The position numbers and the translations under genes were made by a program. Below are positions 4,766 to 5,095 of a stretch of 5,095 bases of DNA, piece after piece; positions within the stretch are counted from its first letter, which is position 1, and each line of letters starts with the position of its first letter. The stretch is from Methanobacterium sp. PtaU1.Bin097 (GTDB taxonomy: Archaea > Methanobacteriota > Methanobacteria > Methanobacteriales > Methanobacteriaceae). Below the pieces are notes generated by a model that saw only the letters and a program-made list of their open reading frames with translations, was not told where the DNA came from and did no database searches. The stretch spans positions 1 through 5,095 of the forward strand of contig MVQY01000090.1 in assembly GCA_002067325.1 (NCBI GenBank). The letters are read 5' to 3'.

Positions 4766-5059
4766 ATGGAAATAGAAGAAATAGAGGTTAAAGACGGTTT
4801 AGTATATTTAAATGGTGTTTCTTTCACTGTAGAGGAAATACAAGACATATTAAATCAATTTGCAAAATCATGGAAGGCTGCACTTTGTAATTTGATTGGT
4901 GAAATTAATAAATGGTTTGGAGAAGTCAACAAGGCCATGATGGGAACTCCACAATATCATACTGAGGCCACACTTCAGAGAGAAGCCCCAATTTACTATT
5001 TAAAGAATAAATACAGAGGAATTTTACGTGAAAAACGATTAGACGAAGAGGTGACATAA
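4766..5059 (+). CDS. Small protein ending in the recurring LREK tail (97 aa)
   Basis: I do not recognise the family. It opens with a beta-like segment MEIEEIEVKDGLVYLNGVSF, then TVEEIQDILNQFAKSWKAAL and a long helical stretch with Trp residues (NKWFGEVNKAMMG). Next come a polar linker and the end RGILREKRLDEEVT. That last part repeats the LREK-x-LD-[GE]-EV tail of two other ORFs here, although the rest of the protein is unrelated to them. ATG 4766 lies one base after the previous stop, with GGAGAAGTGAT (4750-4760) in the upstream gene as its ribosome binding site. There is one cysteine and no membrane span. It is probably co-translated with the 71-residue protein. Confidence 0.75.
   Translation: MEIEEIEVKDGLVYLNGVSFTVEEIQDILNQFAKSWKAALCNLIGEINKWFGEVNKAMMGTPQYHTEATLQREAPIYYLKNKYRGILREKRLDEEVT
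5021..5057 (+). repeat. Dispersed repeat, copy 3 (shorter, diverged)
   Basis: This aligns to 4726-4762 with 29 of 37 bases identical by my count. It keeps TTTACGTGAAAA (5023-5034) and GAAGAGGTGA. It forms the 3' end of the 97-residue gene, whose upstream sequence is otherwise unrelated to the other two hosts of the repeat. Confidence 0.65.
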
Positions 5060-5095
5060 TTGAAACCTTTAGAAAAGGTTTCATCCAAAAAAGAG
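5060..5095 (+). CDS. Start of a gene cut by the right edge
   Basis: A TTG directly follows the TAA at 5057-5059 and opens a frame to the edge, reading KPLEKVSSKKE after the start residue. GAGGTGA (5048-5054) is 5 bases upstream, matching the arrangement at the other junctions. The reading would suit the front of a small helix-turn-helix-type protein, but too little is visible to say. A perfect hairpin covers its first codons, so initiation may be controlled, or the stretch may instead be non-coding. Confidence 0.5.
   Translation, partial: MKPLEKVSSKKE
5061..5083 (+). repeat. Perfect 10-bp inverted repeat with a 3-base loop
   Basis: TGAAACCTTT (5061-5070) and AAAGGTTTCA (5074-5083) are exact reverse complements around AGA. 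No T-run follows on either strand, so it is not a standard intrinsic terminator. It starts at the second base of the candidate TTG start and could mask or modulate initiation. Confidence 0.6.

Overview
The window is A+T-rich and coding-dense. Every supportable gene is on the + strand, and neighbours overlap or lie a few bases apart. Most genes have a strong AGGAGG/GGAGGTGA-type ribosome binding site (RBS), often inside the 3' end of the gene before. Many products are under 100 residues and resemble no housekeeping protein I recognise. This suggests the accessory (early or middle) gene block of a phage or prophage of a low-GC Gram-positive host (Bacillota). The host assignment rests on composition and RBS strength only. 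I see no tRNA, rRNA, CRISPR array, transposase, integrase or structural phage gene.

Left part (1-591): a probable 3' end of a gene cut by the window edge, then two small overlapping genes of unknown function.

Middle (640-3016): a 417-residue ATP-dependent RNA ligase with all the core nucleotidyltransferase motifs. It is followed by a protein made of two tandem copies of a 57-residue domain, and then by a protein with two membrane segments and a soluble C-terminal domain. The spacing suggests co-transcription. A weak hairpin plus T-rich run follows the membrane gene.

Right part (3056-5095): a train of very small genes. These are a 61-residue protein, a 35-residue zinc-ribbon protein, a 20-codon ORF, a 59-residue protein, a 42-codon ORF and a 17-codon ORF. 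Next comes a 257-residue PP-loop (PAPS reductase-like) protein with cysteine clusters, then 71- and 97-residue proteins, and a gene that runs off the edge.

The most unusual signal is in this right part. A stretch encoding LREK-x-LD-[GE]-EV-[IT] ends three different ORFs (20, 71 and 97 codons). It also carries the RBS of the next gene, and ACGTGAAAA begins exactly 31 bases before each of the three stop codons. The 17-codon ORF just before the PP-loop gene resembles the N-terminus of the 71-residue protein just after it. The 20-codon ORF matches that protein's C-terminus. The block therefore looks built by duplication and shuffling of small gene pieces around the PP-loop gene.

Function can be stated only for the ligase (RNA end joining, perhaps repair of host-cut tRNA), the PP-loop protein (ATP-dependent adenylation or sulfur-type chemistry, substrate unknown) and, loosely, the zinc ribbon. 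The rest is described from sequence alone.
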